Source: Bradyrhizobium sp. ARR65
GTDB taxonomy: Bacteria > Pseudomonadota > Alphaproteobacteria > Rhizobiales > Xanthobacteraceae
Reading direction: 5' to 3'
Assembly (NCBI RefSeq): GCF_000472385.1
Contig: NZ_AWZU01000005.1
Coordinates: 152,341-216,340, forward strand
DNA: 64,000 bases
The number at the start of each line of letters is the position of its first letter. Within the stretch, counting starts at the first letter, position 1. Made by a program: the position numbers and the translations under genes. The notes under the pieces were generated by a model. That model ran no database searches, was not told the DNA's origin, and saw only the letters and a list, made by a program, of their open reading frames with translations. Positions 1-8,620 of this stretch are shown here, piece by piece.

Positions 1-148
1 GTGTGGTCCTGGCGCCCCGAGGCTGGCGCTAAGCCTTGCGGATGTCGCGCGGAGTCCAACCGGACAATGATGCGCCGATATCGCAAGGCGACGGTGACAA
101 CAAAGTCTGGCTCACCGGGGAGAGCGCGGAGTAAGCCGTAAAGCCATC
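1..148. other. Intergenic, no gene recognised
   Basis: No frame here has coding character that I trust. The right part (from about 108) runs into the structured repeat that follows and probably belongs to the same repeat unit. It could hold the end of a transcript from outside the window. Confidence 0.4.
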
Positions 149-263
149 GCGCAGGGAAGGCCGGTGTGATTCCGCCTGACCTGTGGTTACTCCCGTGTGC
201 GCTTCTCGCGCAATTCTTGCACACGGGGCCGCGGGTGCGGCGGGCACCCGGCCTTCCCTGCGC
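149..263. repeat. Structured intergenic repeat element
   Basis: A perfect 16-bp inverted repeat (GCGCAGGGAAGGCCGG at 149-164, its complement at 248-263) encloses a second perfect 9-bp stem (CCCGTGTGC at 192-200, GCACACGGG at 219-227). The nested stems would fold into one long hairpin in either strand's RNA. From memory, very similar intergenic segments occur many times in Bradyrhizobium genomes, often with the flanking sequence seen here from about 108 to 360. No protein is encoded and no T-tract follows, so it is not a simple terminator. Its function is unknown. Confidence 0.65.
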
Positions 264-401
264 CCTCTGGCTATTTCGAGGGCCAAGGTTTGCGAACAGA
301 ACTCGGGCGCAGAGCGCCGCGAGAATGCGGACGTGCATCTCATGCTGTTTGAAAATGAATCCGAGGGCTCTCCGCAATGGTCAACGCGAGGATTGCGTGA
401 C

Positions 402-671
402 TTACGCGCCCTCCGCCGCGCATTCCGGGCAGGCATCGCCGATGCCCTCCAGCACCTCCATCATCGCGGCGACCGCCGCCTCCACCGAGACGCCCCCGGG
501 CGGCTGCTCGCGCGCAATGACAAGTGCTCGCGCGCGGGCTTGCGGATCGGCGCGATCCTGCAGCCAGCCGTGCGCCTCGCATTCGCAGATGGCGTCGGCT
601 TCGAGCAGCACGGAGACCGCCCAGCCCTGCAGCGTCCGGATCGCCTGCCGCCGCCCTTTTATCACCAGCAT
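402..671 (-). CDS. Small hypothetical protein with paired-Cys motifs
   Basis: An 89-residue protein if started at the ATG at 671; the frame stays open further upstream (to 806) but that part has the composition of an antisense shadow. I do not recognise a named domain. It contains a Cys-Glu-Cys motif near residue 30 (DAICECEAHGW) and a CPEC motif close to the C-terminus, so a metal-binding or redox role is possible but unproven. The N-terminus (MLVIKGRRQAIRTLQGW) suggests a compact soluble protein. It is divergent from the serine hydrolase gene at 866 and ends near the structured repeat. Coding status is inferred from residue composition only. Confidence 0.55.
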   Translation of the reverse strand: MLVIKGRRQAIRTLQGWAVSVLLEADAICECEAHGWLQDRADPQARARALVIAREQPPGGVSVEAAVAAMMEVLEGIGDACPECAAEGA

Positions 672-865
672 CAAGATCGCTCCCGCGCTCGGACGAATCC
701 GCCGTCCCCTTCGCTCGCTCCGGCTGCTAGCACGGGGCGGGGATTCGCAAGTGGCGGAGCTCGCTTCTGTCCACGGTTCCGCCGCGCTATGCACAAGGGA
801 CTTCAAGGGTGAGGCGCGAAGGTCTAGACTGACAGTCGCACGGAGTCGGCCTGCAGGGGGATACC

Positions 866-2125
866 ATGGGCTTGCTCACACGGCGTGACGCGCTGCTTGG
901 GACGGCGGGGCTTGCGGGAGCAGGCTTGCTTCCGCTTCGGTCCAGCGCTGTCGCGTCGCCGCCTGAGGCGCCAGAACGCGCCGACATCGATCGCATCCTG
1001 CAGGCGAAGGTCGCTGCCGGTGAGATACCGGGTGTCGTTGCCATGGCCGCGAACGAGCGCTCGGTGCTTTATCAGGGCGCGTTCGGTTTCCGTAACATGG
1101 CCGATGGCGCGCGCATGTCGACCGGCACGATCTTCCGCATCGCTTCCATGGTGAAGCTCCTGACCTCGGTCGCGGCCCTGCAGCTCGTGGAGCAAGGCAA
1201 GCTTCGGCTTGATGAGCCGGCCGCCGACGTCGACCCCTCGCTCGCCGCCGAGCAGGTGCTCGCAGGGTTCGACGCGAAAGGCGCCCCGCGGCTGCGCCTC
1301 GCGCAAAAGCCGATCACGCTGCGTCAGCTGCTGTCGCACACCTCTGGCTTCAGCTACGTGCTGTGGGATCCGAACGTGGTGCGCTACCTGAAGGCCGCGC
1401 GACACCATCCGCATCTGCCGCGCAAGCCGCTGATGTTCGAGCCCGGCACGCGATGGGCCTATGGCAACAGCATCGATCATGTCGGCCGCATGGTGGAAAT
1501 CGCCAGCGGCCAAAGCCTCGATCGCTATTTCCGCGACCACATCACGGGCCCGCTTGGTATGGACGACACGGCGTTCTCGCTGAGCGAGAAGCAGCGCGCG
1601 CGTGAGGCGAGCCTGCATGTGCGCGAGGCGGATGGCGCCCTGGTGCCGCAGCCGCTGGAAAGGCAGGCGATGCCGACGACATTTTCGGGTGGTGGCGGCA
1701 TCTATTCCACGGCGCCGGATTATCTGAGGCTCACGCAAGCACTGCTCGCCGGCGGAAGCCTCGGCGGCGCACGCATCCTGCGCCCCGAAACCGTGGCGCT
1801 GATGGCGGTCAATCAGATCGGTAATCTGCAGGCGGGCGTCCTCAAGACCACCAATCCGGCGCTGTCCAACGACGTCGATTTCTTCCCCGGCACGCGTCTG
1901 CGCTGGGGCCTCGGGCACATGATCAATCTCGATCCCGTGCGCGAGGGCCGCCGGGCGGGCAGTCTCACCTGGGCCGGCCTGTTCAATACCTATTACTGGA
2001 TCGACCCGACGATGCGGATCGCGGGCGTGATCATGACGCAGATCCTGCCCTTCGCCGATACGCAGGCGCTCGCGGCCTATCGGCACTTCGAGCGCGGCAT
2101 TTATCGCGACTTCGGGCAGGCCTGA
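866..2125 (+). CDS. Beta-lactamase-family serine hydrolase (class C / esterase type)
   Basis: A 419-residue protein of the class C beta-lactamase / DD-peptidase / esterase superfamily. The N-terminus has a twin-arginine-like signal (RR at 6-7 followed by a Gly/Ala/Leu-rich stretch to about residue 30), so export is likely. The nucleophile motif SMVK is at 94-97 and the YxN-type tyrosine motif YGN is at 199-201; a GHM near residue 350 may replace the usual third motif. Many family members are esterases rather than resistance enzymes, and nothing here argues for antibiotic hydrolysis. The start has a good ribosome-binding site (AGGGGG six bases upstream). It is a single gene, convergent with the operon ending at 2166. 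Confidence 0.88.
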   Translation: MGLLTRRDALLGTAGLAGAGLLPLRSSAVASPPEAPERADIDRILQAKVAAGEIPGVVAMAANERSVLYQGAFGFRNMADGARMSTGTIFRIASMVKLLTSVAALQLVEQGKLRLDEPAADVDPSLAAEQVLAGFDAKGAPRLRLAQKPITLRQLLSHTSGFSYVLWDPNVVRYLKAARHHPHLPRKPLMFEPGTRWAYGNSIDHVGRMVEIASGQSLDRYFRDHITGPLGMDDTAFSLSEKQRAREASLHVREADGALVPQPLERQAMPTTFSGGGGIYSTAPDYLRLTQALLAGGSLGGARILRPETVALMAVNQIGNLQAGVLKTTNPALSNDVDFFPGTRLRWGLGHMINLDPVREGRRAGSLTWAGLFNTYYWIDPTMRIAGVIMTQILPFADTQALAAYRHFERGIYRDFGQA

Positions 2126-2165
2126 AGGACCGTGAACCAGACGCCGCGCCCGCGCGACCAGATTC

Positions 2166-2750
2166 CTACTTCCGCCGCGTGCGCCGCGTCGTCTTGCGCG
2201 TGCGCGTCCGTCTCGTCCGCGTCTGCGCAGCCTTCCTGGCGGCCGCCGAACGGCCCTTCGCGCCCTTGGTGCGGGCTGCCTTACGAGCGGCTTCCGAGCG
2301 GCCGCGTGCGCCCTTGGTCCGCACAGCTTTTCGCGCCGCGGCTGAGCGCGAGGCGGCACTGCGGCGGCCGGCGGCGCGCTTGGCCTGTTTCGACAGCGCG
2401 CTGCGCGATGCGGAGCTCCGCGGCTCGCGCTTCAGCACGCCCTTCACCGCGCGCGACACGCGTGGCTGGCGTTTGGTCTTGCGCCGTCCCTGGCCGGCCT
2501 CATAGGCGTATTTGGCGCTGCGGCGGGTGCTGGTTTTCGCCTTGCCCTTGCGGGGCGGCGGCAGGTCGACGCCGGCGCGGCGCGCTTCGGAGAGGCCGAT
2601 GGCGATCGCCTGCTGCGGCGACCTGGCGCCATGCTCGCCTTCGCGAATCTTGTCCATCTCCTCGCGCACGAACTCGCCGGCCTGGGTGGTCGCCGATTTG
2701 CCCTCGCGCTTGTCCTGCTGGGCCTTCCTGATGGTCTGCTTTCGTGGCAT
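2166..2750 (-). CDS. DUF6496-like protein with histone-H1-like basic tail
   Basis: 194 residues from the ATG at 2750, chosen because AGGAGC lies just upstream; an in-frame upstream ATG lacks such a site. The N-terminal 60 residues (MPRKQTIRKAQQDKREGKSA, then a helix with REEMDKIREGEHGARSPQQA) match small proteins annotated DUF6496 in alphaproteobacteria. The rest is a Lys/Arg/Ala-rich low-complexity tail with repeated AARKA-T-KGA units resembling eukaryotic histone H1 and bacterial AlgR3/HctB-like tails, so non-specific DNA or RNA binding is plausible. It is the last gene of the minus-strand run, 92 bp beyond marC. Function is inferred from composition only. Confidence 0.75.
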   Translation of the reverse strand: MPRKQTIRKAQQDKREGKSATTQAGEFVREEMDKIREGEHGARSPQQAIAIGLSEARRAGVDLPPPRKGKAKTSTRRSAKYAYEAGQGRRKTKRQPRVSRAVKGVLKREPRSSASRSALSKQAKRAAGRRSAASRSAAARKAVRTKGARGRSEAARKAARTKGAKGRSAAARKAAQTRTRRTRTRKTTRRTRRK

Positions 2751-2842
2751 CGCGCTGCTCCTTTCGATCTCAGCGAGACGATTGTCCTTAAAGGAACGCA
2801 TTGACTCGCCAAATGATCCCGGCAGCGGGAACGCGGGCTTGT

Positions 2843-3472
2843 TCAATCGGCGAAATGAAAGGCGTCCTTGATGCCGTCCACCACGAACTGCGTCGCGAAG
2901 GCGGCAAGCAAAATCCCGAGCAGCCGGGCAAGCACGATGTTGCCCGTGCGCCCCAAGATCCGCGCAAGCTGGCCGGCCAGCAGAAAGGAGATCGCCGAGG
3001 CGATCGCAACAACAAGAATGATGAGCACCAAGGCGAGCAGCCATAGCGGATCGCCGCCGGTGCGGCTTGCGAGCAGGAGCGTCGCGGTGATCGCGCCGGG
3101 GCCTGCAATCAGTGGAATGGCGAGCGGGAAGGCCGCGAGATCGGCGACCTTCTCGCGCGCCGCGGTCTCGGCCTCACGGCTCTCCTGCCGCATGCGTTCG
3201 CCAAAGATCATCCGGGTGGCCACGCTGAACAGCAATATTCCGCCGGAAATCTGGAATGCCGACAGTCCGATCCGAAGCTGGGCCAGGAACCAGTTTCCGA
3301 GCAGCGCCGTCACGATCAAGATGACGCCGGCAATGAACGAGGCGCGGACCGCCAGCACGCGCTTCTGTGCGACGTCGAGACCTTGGGTGATGGCGATGAA
3401 GGCGGGCGCAAGTCCGATCGGATCGATGACCAGGGCCAGTGTCACGAAGGAGGACGTCACATAATTGAGCAT
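2843..3472 (-). CDS. MarC-family integral membrane protein
   Basis: A 209-residue hydrophobic protein with about six membrane segments, matching the MarC/UPF0056 family (N-terminal VTLALVIDPIGLAPAFIAIT with the family's DPIG motif, and IPLIAGPGAIT around 120-130). MarC was once linked to multiple antibiotic resistance but this was withdrawn; its biochemical role is unknown. The ATG at 3472 opens right at the first membrane segment, as is usual for the family. It follows the NUDIX gene by 37 bp on the same strand and is probably co-transcribed with it. Identification is strong, function is not. Confidence 0.9.
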   Translation of the reverse strand: MLNYVTSSFVTLALVIDPIGLAPAFIAITQGLDVAQKRVLAVRASFIAGVILIVTALLGNWFLAQLRIGLSAFQISGGILLFSVATRMIFGERMRQESREAETAAREKVADLAAFPLAIPLIAGPGAITATLLLASRTGGDPLWLLALVLIILVVAIASAISFLLAGQLARILGRTGNIVLARLLGILLAAFATQFVVDGIKDAFHFAD

Positions 3473-3509
3473 GGATCGGCGACCCCCAGTGACATCAGGG
3501 CAAAGTCGC

Positions 3510-3980
3510 CTAGCGCTTCGTTTTGTTAGATTTGGTTTCGAGCCGGTCCAGCAATTCGCGCTGGGCCTCGTTGATCTTGCTTCGCGCGGTTGGCAGGTCG
3601 AACCATTCGGCGCGGTCGACTTCCGGAAATGTCTGCCGCTTGCCGCTGCGCGGCGGCCATTCGATGTCGAACGTGTTGCTGCGGATGGCATCGACATCCA
3701 CATCGCAATCCGCGGCAAAGGCCGTGACGACCTTGCCACCGCGCTGGCGGATCTCGCCCAGGGATACCAGCGGCACGGAGAGCTCGATGCCGAGTTCCTC
3801 GCAGAATTCCCGGCGCGCCACCTGTTCGGGCTCCTCGTCCGCGCCGAATTCGCCTTTGGGGATCGACCACGCACCAAGATCCTTGTTGCGCCAGAACGGT
3901 CCGCCCGGATGCACCAGCAGCACTTCCAGCCGGCGGCCCTTGGTCCTGAAGGCGAGCACTCCTGCGCTTTTGGCCGGCAC
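3510..3980 (-). CDS. NUDIX hydrolase
   Basis: 156 residues with a complete Nudix box at 43-65 (G-x5-E-x7-REFCEELGI), including the catalytic REUxEE glutamates, preceded by WSIPKGE. These enzymes cleave nucleoside diphosphates linked to another group; the PKGE context resembles diadenosine-polyphosphate or house-cleaning hydrolases, but the substrate cannot be told from sequence. The start is 9 bp after the DUF763 gene, so the two are almost certainly one transcript. MarC lies just downstream. Confidence 0.92.
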   Translation of the reverse strand: MPAKSAGVLAFRTKGRRLEVLLVHPGGPFWRNKDLGAWSIPKGEFGADEEPEQVARREFCEELGIELSVPLVSLGEIRQRGGKVVTAFAADCDVDVDAIRSNTFDIEWPPRSGKRQTFPEVDRAEWFDLPTARSKINEAQRELLDRLETKSNKTKR

Positions 3981-3989
3981 GACCGCTGC

Positions 3990-5285
3990 TCACCGGGACC
4001 GTTCGGTAGTCGTCGCAGCGGCAGCGATGTCGCGCTCCCAACCGAACACGGAACGGCCATCGAGCTCAGCCGACGCGGCGCGTTCGGTTGCGATGAAAGC
4101 TTCGAGGGAGGGGCCCCTTGCATTGCGCTCGAGCTGGCGCGCCTGGTCGTCAAGGCGCTTGATGGCACCGAGTTCCTCCTCGCGGCCGAGCCTGGCGCTC
4201 TGTACTGCAGATTTCAGCACGCGGATGGTCTCGTCGTAGACCTTGATCGGCACGGGGTAGGGATGCCGGTCCTTGCCGCCATGGGTGAGCGAGAAGCGCG
4301 CCGGATCCTGGAAGCGGTAGGGCGCGCCGTGCACGACTTCCGCCACCATCGCAAGCGAGCGCACGGTCCGTGCGCCGACTCCCGGTGTCAGCAGCAGCTC
4401 GGCGAAATCCTGCGGCCCTTGCTGCTCCGCGGCGGCGAGCGTCGCATGCAGGCGCCGCGCGAACACATCTTTCGGCCGCACATCGTGATGTGCCGGCATG
4501 ATCAGATGCGGCAGCAGTGCTTGCCTCGGGGCAGTGTCGGTCAGCGCCTCGAACTCGGAGACGATCCGGTCGGGGCCGAGTTCGCTGAGCAGCTCGAGCT
4601 GCGCGCCGCGCGACATTTTCGCGCGATGATCGGTGAGATTGACGATCTCGCCCTGTCGGGGACCATCGATGGCGCTGTGCGGCTCGTCGACAAAATCCTG
4701 CAGCGCTTGCGAATGCCAGTGGTAGCGGCGCGCCTGCCGCTTGTCGCCGTTCATGCCCTGCTGCACCACGGTCCATTTGCCGTCATTGGTGACAAAGAAG
4801 CCGTGGAGATAGAGGTCAAACCCGTCCTGCACCGCCGCGCTGTCGACCTTTGCCACCAGGCGGCTGGCGCGGGTCAGCCTGGCGCCGTCGAAGCCGACGC
4901 GCTCGCCGAGCTGGCGCAGTTCGTCCGGCGTCTTGCGCGAGTGCTGGCCGCGCCCGCCGCAGACATGGATGCCGAGCTCGCTTTCGAGCGGCTTCAGTCC
5001 GCGCTTCAGCGCGCCGATCACGCTGGTGGTGATGCCCGAGGAGTGCCAGTCCATGCCCATGACCGCGCCGAACGACTGGAACCAGAAGGGATGTGCAAGC
5101 CGCTGCAGGAACTCGTCGCGCCCGTAGTGATGCACGATCGCCTGGGTGACGATGGCGCCGAGCTGCGCCATGCGGCTGGCCAGCCAGGGCGGAACGCGCC
5201 CGGTGTGGAGCGGAAGGTCGGCGCTGCCGGTGCGTCTGGCCATGGGCTTGCGAAGCTGCGTTGGACGATTCTGTTCGACTGCCAT
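3990..5285 (-). CDS. DUF763 domain protein
   Basis: 431 residues matching DUF763 along its length: the typical opening ARRTGSADLPLHTGRVPPWL follows residue 14, and there is a conserved GGRGQHSRKTPDEL and LLLTPGVGARTVRSLAMVAE. The last segment resembles a helix-hairpin-helix (GVGARTVRSL), hinting at DNA interaction, and DUF763 proteins have been suggested to relate to nucleic-acid processing, but no activity is established. The ATG at 5243 is the more likely start judging from family members; the frame allows 5285. It lies between the GMC gene (43 bp upstream) and NUDIX. Confidence 0.88.
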   Translation of the reverse strand: MAVEQNRPTQLRKPMARRTGSADLPLHTGRVPPWLASRMAQLGAIVTQAIVHHYGRDEFLQRLAHPFWFQSFGAVMGMDWHSSGITTSVIGALKRGLKPLESELGIHVCGGRGQHSRKTPDELRQLGERVGFDGARLTRASRLVAKVDSAAVQDGFDLYLHGFFVTNDGKWTVVQQGMNGDKRQARRYHWHSQALQDFVDEPHSAIDGPRQGEIVNLTDHRAKMSRGAQLELLSELGPDRIVSEFEALTDTAPRQALLPHLIMPAHHDVRPKDVFARRLHATLAAAEQQGPQDFAELLLTPGVGARTVRSLAMVAEVVHGAPYRFQDPARFSLTHGGKDRHPYPVPIKVYDETIRVLKSAVQSARLGREEELGAIKRLDDQARQLERNARGPSLEAFIATERAASAELDGRSVFGWERDIAAAATTTERSR

Positions 5286-5327
5286 TCATCGCCTGTCGCG
5301 GTGGGCAGGGCAACTGTTTTGCGGCGC

Positions 5328-7004
5328 TCACAGCTCGCCGCGCCGTGCCATCTCCTTGATGCGGTCGCCGGTGCGGCAGGCGATTGCCTGAATGGTCAGC
5401 GAGGGATTGACCCCGCCGACCGTCGGGAACACCGAGCCGTCGCAGATCCACAGATTGCGGATGTCCCAGCTTCGGCAGTCGGCGTCGACGACGCTGGTTC
5501 TGGGATCGTCGCCCATGCGCGCGGTGCCGTTGAGATGGGCGGTATCGTCCTCCTGGTCCCAGATTTCGCGCGCGCCGACGGCCTCAAGCGCCTGGCGCAT
5601 GAAAGCGAGCGCATGACGATTGAGCTTCTTGTCGTTGTCGCACCAGGAGTAGGTGACGCGCGGAACCGGCAGGCCAAAACGGTCCTTCTCGTCGGTCAGC
5701 GTCACGCGGTTGCGCTCCTGCGGCATATATTCCCCGACGATCTTGAGCCCGACCGTGTGGTTATAGCGCTGCATCTCGTCGACCAGCGCCTGGCCCCACA
5801 GCCCGCGCGCGGTGGCGAGCGTGTTGCTCCAGAGCACGGGCAGCGGACCCTGGCTCATATAGGCGTAGCCGCCGAAAAAATCCTTGCCGCGGTCTTCATA
5901 ATTCCAGTGCTCGGTGAGGGCGAGCGACGGCGGCGCCTTGTAGGAGCGGACCTCCTCATCGACCACGCCCCACACCGCCTGGTTCGCCTGCACCATGAGG
6001 TTCTTGCCGACAAGTCCGGAGGAATTGGCAAGCCCCGCGGGAAAGCGCGGGGTGGCCGACATCAGGAGCAGGCGCGGCGTTTCAATCGCGTAGCCCGCAA
6101 CCACCACATTCCTTGCCTTTTGAAAACGCCACTCCCCCTCGCGATAATAGTGCACGCCGCTGACGCGATCGCCGTTGAGCTCGATGCGGCCGACCATCGC
6201 GAGATCGCGGATTTCGGCGCCCGCGCGGATGGCCCTGGGTATCCAGACCAAGAGCGCACTCTGCTTGGCGTTGGTGGAACAGCCGATCACGCAGAAGCCG
6301 CGATAGACGCAGGGCGGCGAGGCGCCGCGCGGCGCGGAGAGCGTGGCGATCGGCGTCGGCGTCCAATGGATGCCGAGTGCTTCGGCGCCGCGCGCCAACA
6401 AGAGTGCCGGCGCGTTGAGTTCATGGGCGCGATAGGGATAGCGCGGCCGCTTCGGTCCCCAGGGATAGCTCACGGGACCCGCGATCTTCAGCGCCTGTTC
6501 GACCTGCTCGTAATAGTCCCACATCTCGCGCCAGTCGAGCGGCCAGTCCGCGCCGTAGCCGAGCAGCGAGCGCGACTTGAACCATTCGGGCCGAAACCGC
6601 AGCGAGACCATCGCGAAATGCACGGTCGACCCGCCGACGGACTGGCCGGAATTGTTGGAGCCGAGTTGCAGCGGATTTTCGCCGTCGACGATGCGCTCGT
6701 CGGTCCAGTAAAGCTTGGTCTGTGCTTCCTCGTCGGAGGCGAAATCTTCCAGCGGCCGCCAGAACGGTCCCGCATCGAAGCCGACCACCGAAAAGCCGGC
6801 CTCCGCAAGTTTGCAGGCAAGCGTGCCGCCGCCCGCGCCGGTGCCAACAATGGCAAAATCCACCTCGTCATTATCGGCATATTGCCGCATCGGCATCCAG
6901 GCATTGATGCGAAACACGTCCGGCGCGTGGCCGTTGCGCGCCCGCGGCGTGGTCGTCGGATCATCAGGAGCCAAGGCGTTGACGCGGGGCTCACCGGCCG
7001 ACAC
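5328..7004 (-). CDS. GMC-family FAD oxidoreductase (gluconate/sugar dehydrogenase large-subunit type)
   Basis: 558 residues from a GTG at 7004, which overlaps the end of the upstream subunit-3 gene by 14 bp; an ATG at 6896 is the alternative. The FAD dinucleotide-binding motif GTGAGGG is at 54-60, and the C-terminus has the GMC active-site His (HLNGTARMG, about residue 490) and Asn (VNPSLT, about 533). The Cys-rich GFCVIGC segment resembles membrane-bound gluconate, fructose and FAD-glucose dehydrogenases, which pass electrons to a cytochrome c subunit. No such cytochrome is adjacent and I see no export signal; the partner small subunit is next door. The substrate is unknown. Confidence 0.9.
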   Translation of the reverse strand: MSAGEPRVNALAPDDPTTTPRARNGHAPDVFRINAWMPMRQYADNDEVDFAIVGTGAGGGTLACKLAEAGFSVVGFDAGPFWRPLEDFASDEEAQTKLYWTDERIVDGENPLQLGSNNSGQSVGGSTVHFAMVSLRFRPEWFKSRSLLGYGADWPLDWREMWDYYEQVEQALKIAGPVSYPWGPKRPRYPYRAHELNAPALLLARGAEALGIHWTPTPIATLSAPRGASPPCVYRGFCVIGCSTNAKQSALLVWIPRAIRAGAEIRDLAMVGRIELNGDRVSGVHYYREGEWRFQKARNVVVAGYAIETPRLLLMSATPRFPAGLANSSGLVGKNLMVQANQAVWGVVDEEVRSYKAPPSLALTEHWNYEDRGKDFFGGYAYMSQGPLPVLWSNTLATARGLWGQALVDEMQRYNHTVGLKIVGEYMPQERNRVTLTDEKDRFGLPVPRVTYSWCDNDKKLNRHALAFMRQALEAVGAREIWDQEDDTAHLNGTARMGDDPRTSVVDADCRSWDIRNLWICDGSVFPTVGGVNPSLTIQAIACRTGDRIKEMARRGEL

Positions 7005-7641
7005 GACGGTTCTCCCGCAAAGCTTGCGTCGCGCGGCCGGGCTTGGACTCCGCGGCCTCCCAGGGATCGCGGAAATCGGCGCGCAGCCGCACATAGCCGC
7101 GTGGGCTGGCCGGTCCGCCCCAGCCGATTTCGTTCCAGGCGGTCGGATGAGCGTAATAGGTCTTGACGATGTCGGGCAGGAGCCGTGCCTTGAAGAACAG
7201 TGCACAGGGCATATCGCGCCATGCGGCGTCATAGAGTTTGCCGTCCTGCATCTGGCGCAGGAGCGCATCCTGCTGGTCCGCGGCGAGCTCGGCAAACAAG
7301 GCGTCATGGAGAGCAGCGGCCTCCCTGTCGATCGCGAACAGCCCGCGCTTCCAGGCGTCTTGCGCCGGCGGCAATTGCGCATGGCGATAGCCATCATGCA
7401 AACCGCGCGAGAGCTTGCGATCGAGCAGTGCGGCGATCGGTACGGGCCGGGATCGCTCGGGCGGCTGCGGGATGATGCGATCACAGACGGCCAACAGCGT
7501 CGTCCATTCCGCGTCGGAGAAGAAGCTGTGCGCCGCTGGATCGATGCCAAGCCGCTCGTCGATTACCCGGCGGGTCATGTCGTTCCAGGACGGCGTGTTG
7601 CGTTTGGCGAGCACGTCATAGCCGGGATAGAGATCACGCAT
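6991..7641 (-). CDS. Gluconate 2-dehydrogenase subunit 3-family protein
   Basis: 216 residues from the ATG at 7641 (MRDLYPGYDVLAKRNTPSWN), which overlaps the upstream membrane-protein gene by 8 bp. The core (FFSDAEWTTLLAVCDRIIPQ, and a C-terminal AWNEIGWGGPASPRGY) matches the small gamma subunit of three-subunit FAD dehydrogenases, which is needed for folding and export of the GMC catalytic subunit. Canonical members carry a Tat signal; here the N-terminus has none, which is unusual. Gene order (subunit 3 then GMC, overlapping) supports a complex with the next gene product. Confidence 0.87.
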   Translation of the reverse strand: MRDLYPGYDVLAKRNTPSWNDMTRRVIDERLGIDPAAHSFFSDAEWTTLLAVCDRIIPQPPERSRPVPIAALLDRKLSRGLHDGYRHAQLPPAQDAWKRGLFAIDREAAALHDALFAELAADQQDALLRQMQDGKLYDAAWRDMPCALFFKARLLPDIVKTYYAHPTAWNEIGWGGPASPRGYVRLRADFRDPWEAAESKPGRATQALRENRRVGR

Positions 7642-8620
7642 CTCTTGCCTCCTCGCGCAAGGAGAGGGCGGCCAGTCCCGCGAGCGCCAGGCCCGCAAAG
7701 CTCGGCGGTGCCGGCAGTGGAGGGCCGTTGAGTATGTTCTGTCGCCAGTTGCGCCAGCCGCCCATGTTGCGGTGAACGCCGTAGGCATGAAAGGCCACGC
7801 CCGCAAAGCCGATCGCCGCGGTCAGCCGCAGCCACCAGCGCGAGAAGACGCGGTGGGGACGCTTTGGACCGAACGCGACTTCGCTCATCACCAGCGCTGC
7901 TCCCGGCGGCAGCGTCACCGGAACGAACATGAAAGGATTGTGGTAGGCGCCGCGAAAATGCAGGAGACCGGCTTCGCCCACGGTGCCCAGCAGACCTGCA
8001 GCGGTGAGTGCGGCGGTCAGCCGGCCGATCGGAAGGTTGAGAAAACGCGGCCGCTGGCCGGAGCGCGCATCGCGCACGCGCTCGGCCATGAAGCCGAACA
8101 GGCCGGACAGCAGCAGTGCGCTGGGCGCGCCGAGCGGCGCGCCATAGAAGAGATTCTCCCAGCGCCATCCGCCCGGACGTTTGAGAACGTTGTAGAGATG
8201 AAAGCCGGTGCCGACCGCGCCGGTCAACAGCGCCGCGCCGTAGCTCGCGTCGCGCATGCGATGGGCTGTGGCACGCCGGTCCATGATGCCGTGACCGCTC
8301 GTCATGAGCGCGAGGCTCGATACGGCCAGCGGCACATACATCGCCGGATTGCAGAACGAGCCGCGGTAATGCTCGATGGCGCTGTCGGCGAGCACCGAAA
8401 ACGCCAGCACGCCGGCCGCGCGATTGAGCCGCCGCGCCGCCGTGATGGCCGGCTTTTCCTTTAGGCGAAAAATGGTCCCTTGCCCGGCACGAGCCCTGCG
8501 GGACGATGCAGGACGGCTCCGCGGGGCCAGCAAGGCTGCTCCGCAGACCGCGGTGAACGCCGCGCCAACCCCTGCGGCAACCATATCGCTACCGATCTGG
8601 CGCCCTGAGGTGATGGTCAT
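7634..8620 (-). CDS. Membrane protein with internal tandem duplication
   Basis: 328 residues, hydrophobic, with about eight membrane segments and no named family that I recognise. It is built from two copies of one module about 137 residues apart: HYRGSFCNPAMYVP at 84 matches HFRGAYHNPFMFVP at 221, GFHLYNV at 139 matches AFHAYGV at 276, and GGW at 150 matches GGW at 287. The paired, equally spaced histidines could bind haem or metal, which would suit an electron-accepting role beside a GMC dehydrogenase lacking a cytochrome; this is inference. Its start overlaps the SDR stop by 4 bp (ATGA) and its stop overlaps the subunit-3 start, so translation is coupled. Confidence 0.8.
   Translation of the reverse strand: MTITSGRQIGSDMVAAGVGAAFTAVCGAALLAPRSRPASSRRARAGQGTIFRLKEKPAITAARRLNRAAGVLAFSVLADSAIEHYRGSFCNPAMYVPLAVSSLALMTSGHGIMDRRATAHRMRDASYGAALLTGAVGTGFHLYNVLKRPGGWRWENLFYGAPLGAPSALLLSGLFGFMAERVRDARSGQRPRFLNLPIGRLTAALTAAGLLGTVGEAGLLHFRGAYHNPFMFVPVTLPPGAALVMSEVAFGPKRPHRVFSRWWLRLTAAIGFAGVAFHAYGVHRNMGGWRNWRQNILNGPPLPAPPSFAGLALAGLAALSLREEARDA

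Noticed and set aside
3465..7166. A very long open frame on the plus strand (1233 residues)
   Set aside because: It lies entirely opposite clear NUDIX, DUF763 and GMC genes, has a His/Arg/Asp-rich antisense composition and no recognisable domain; GC-rich genomes often give such shadows.
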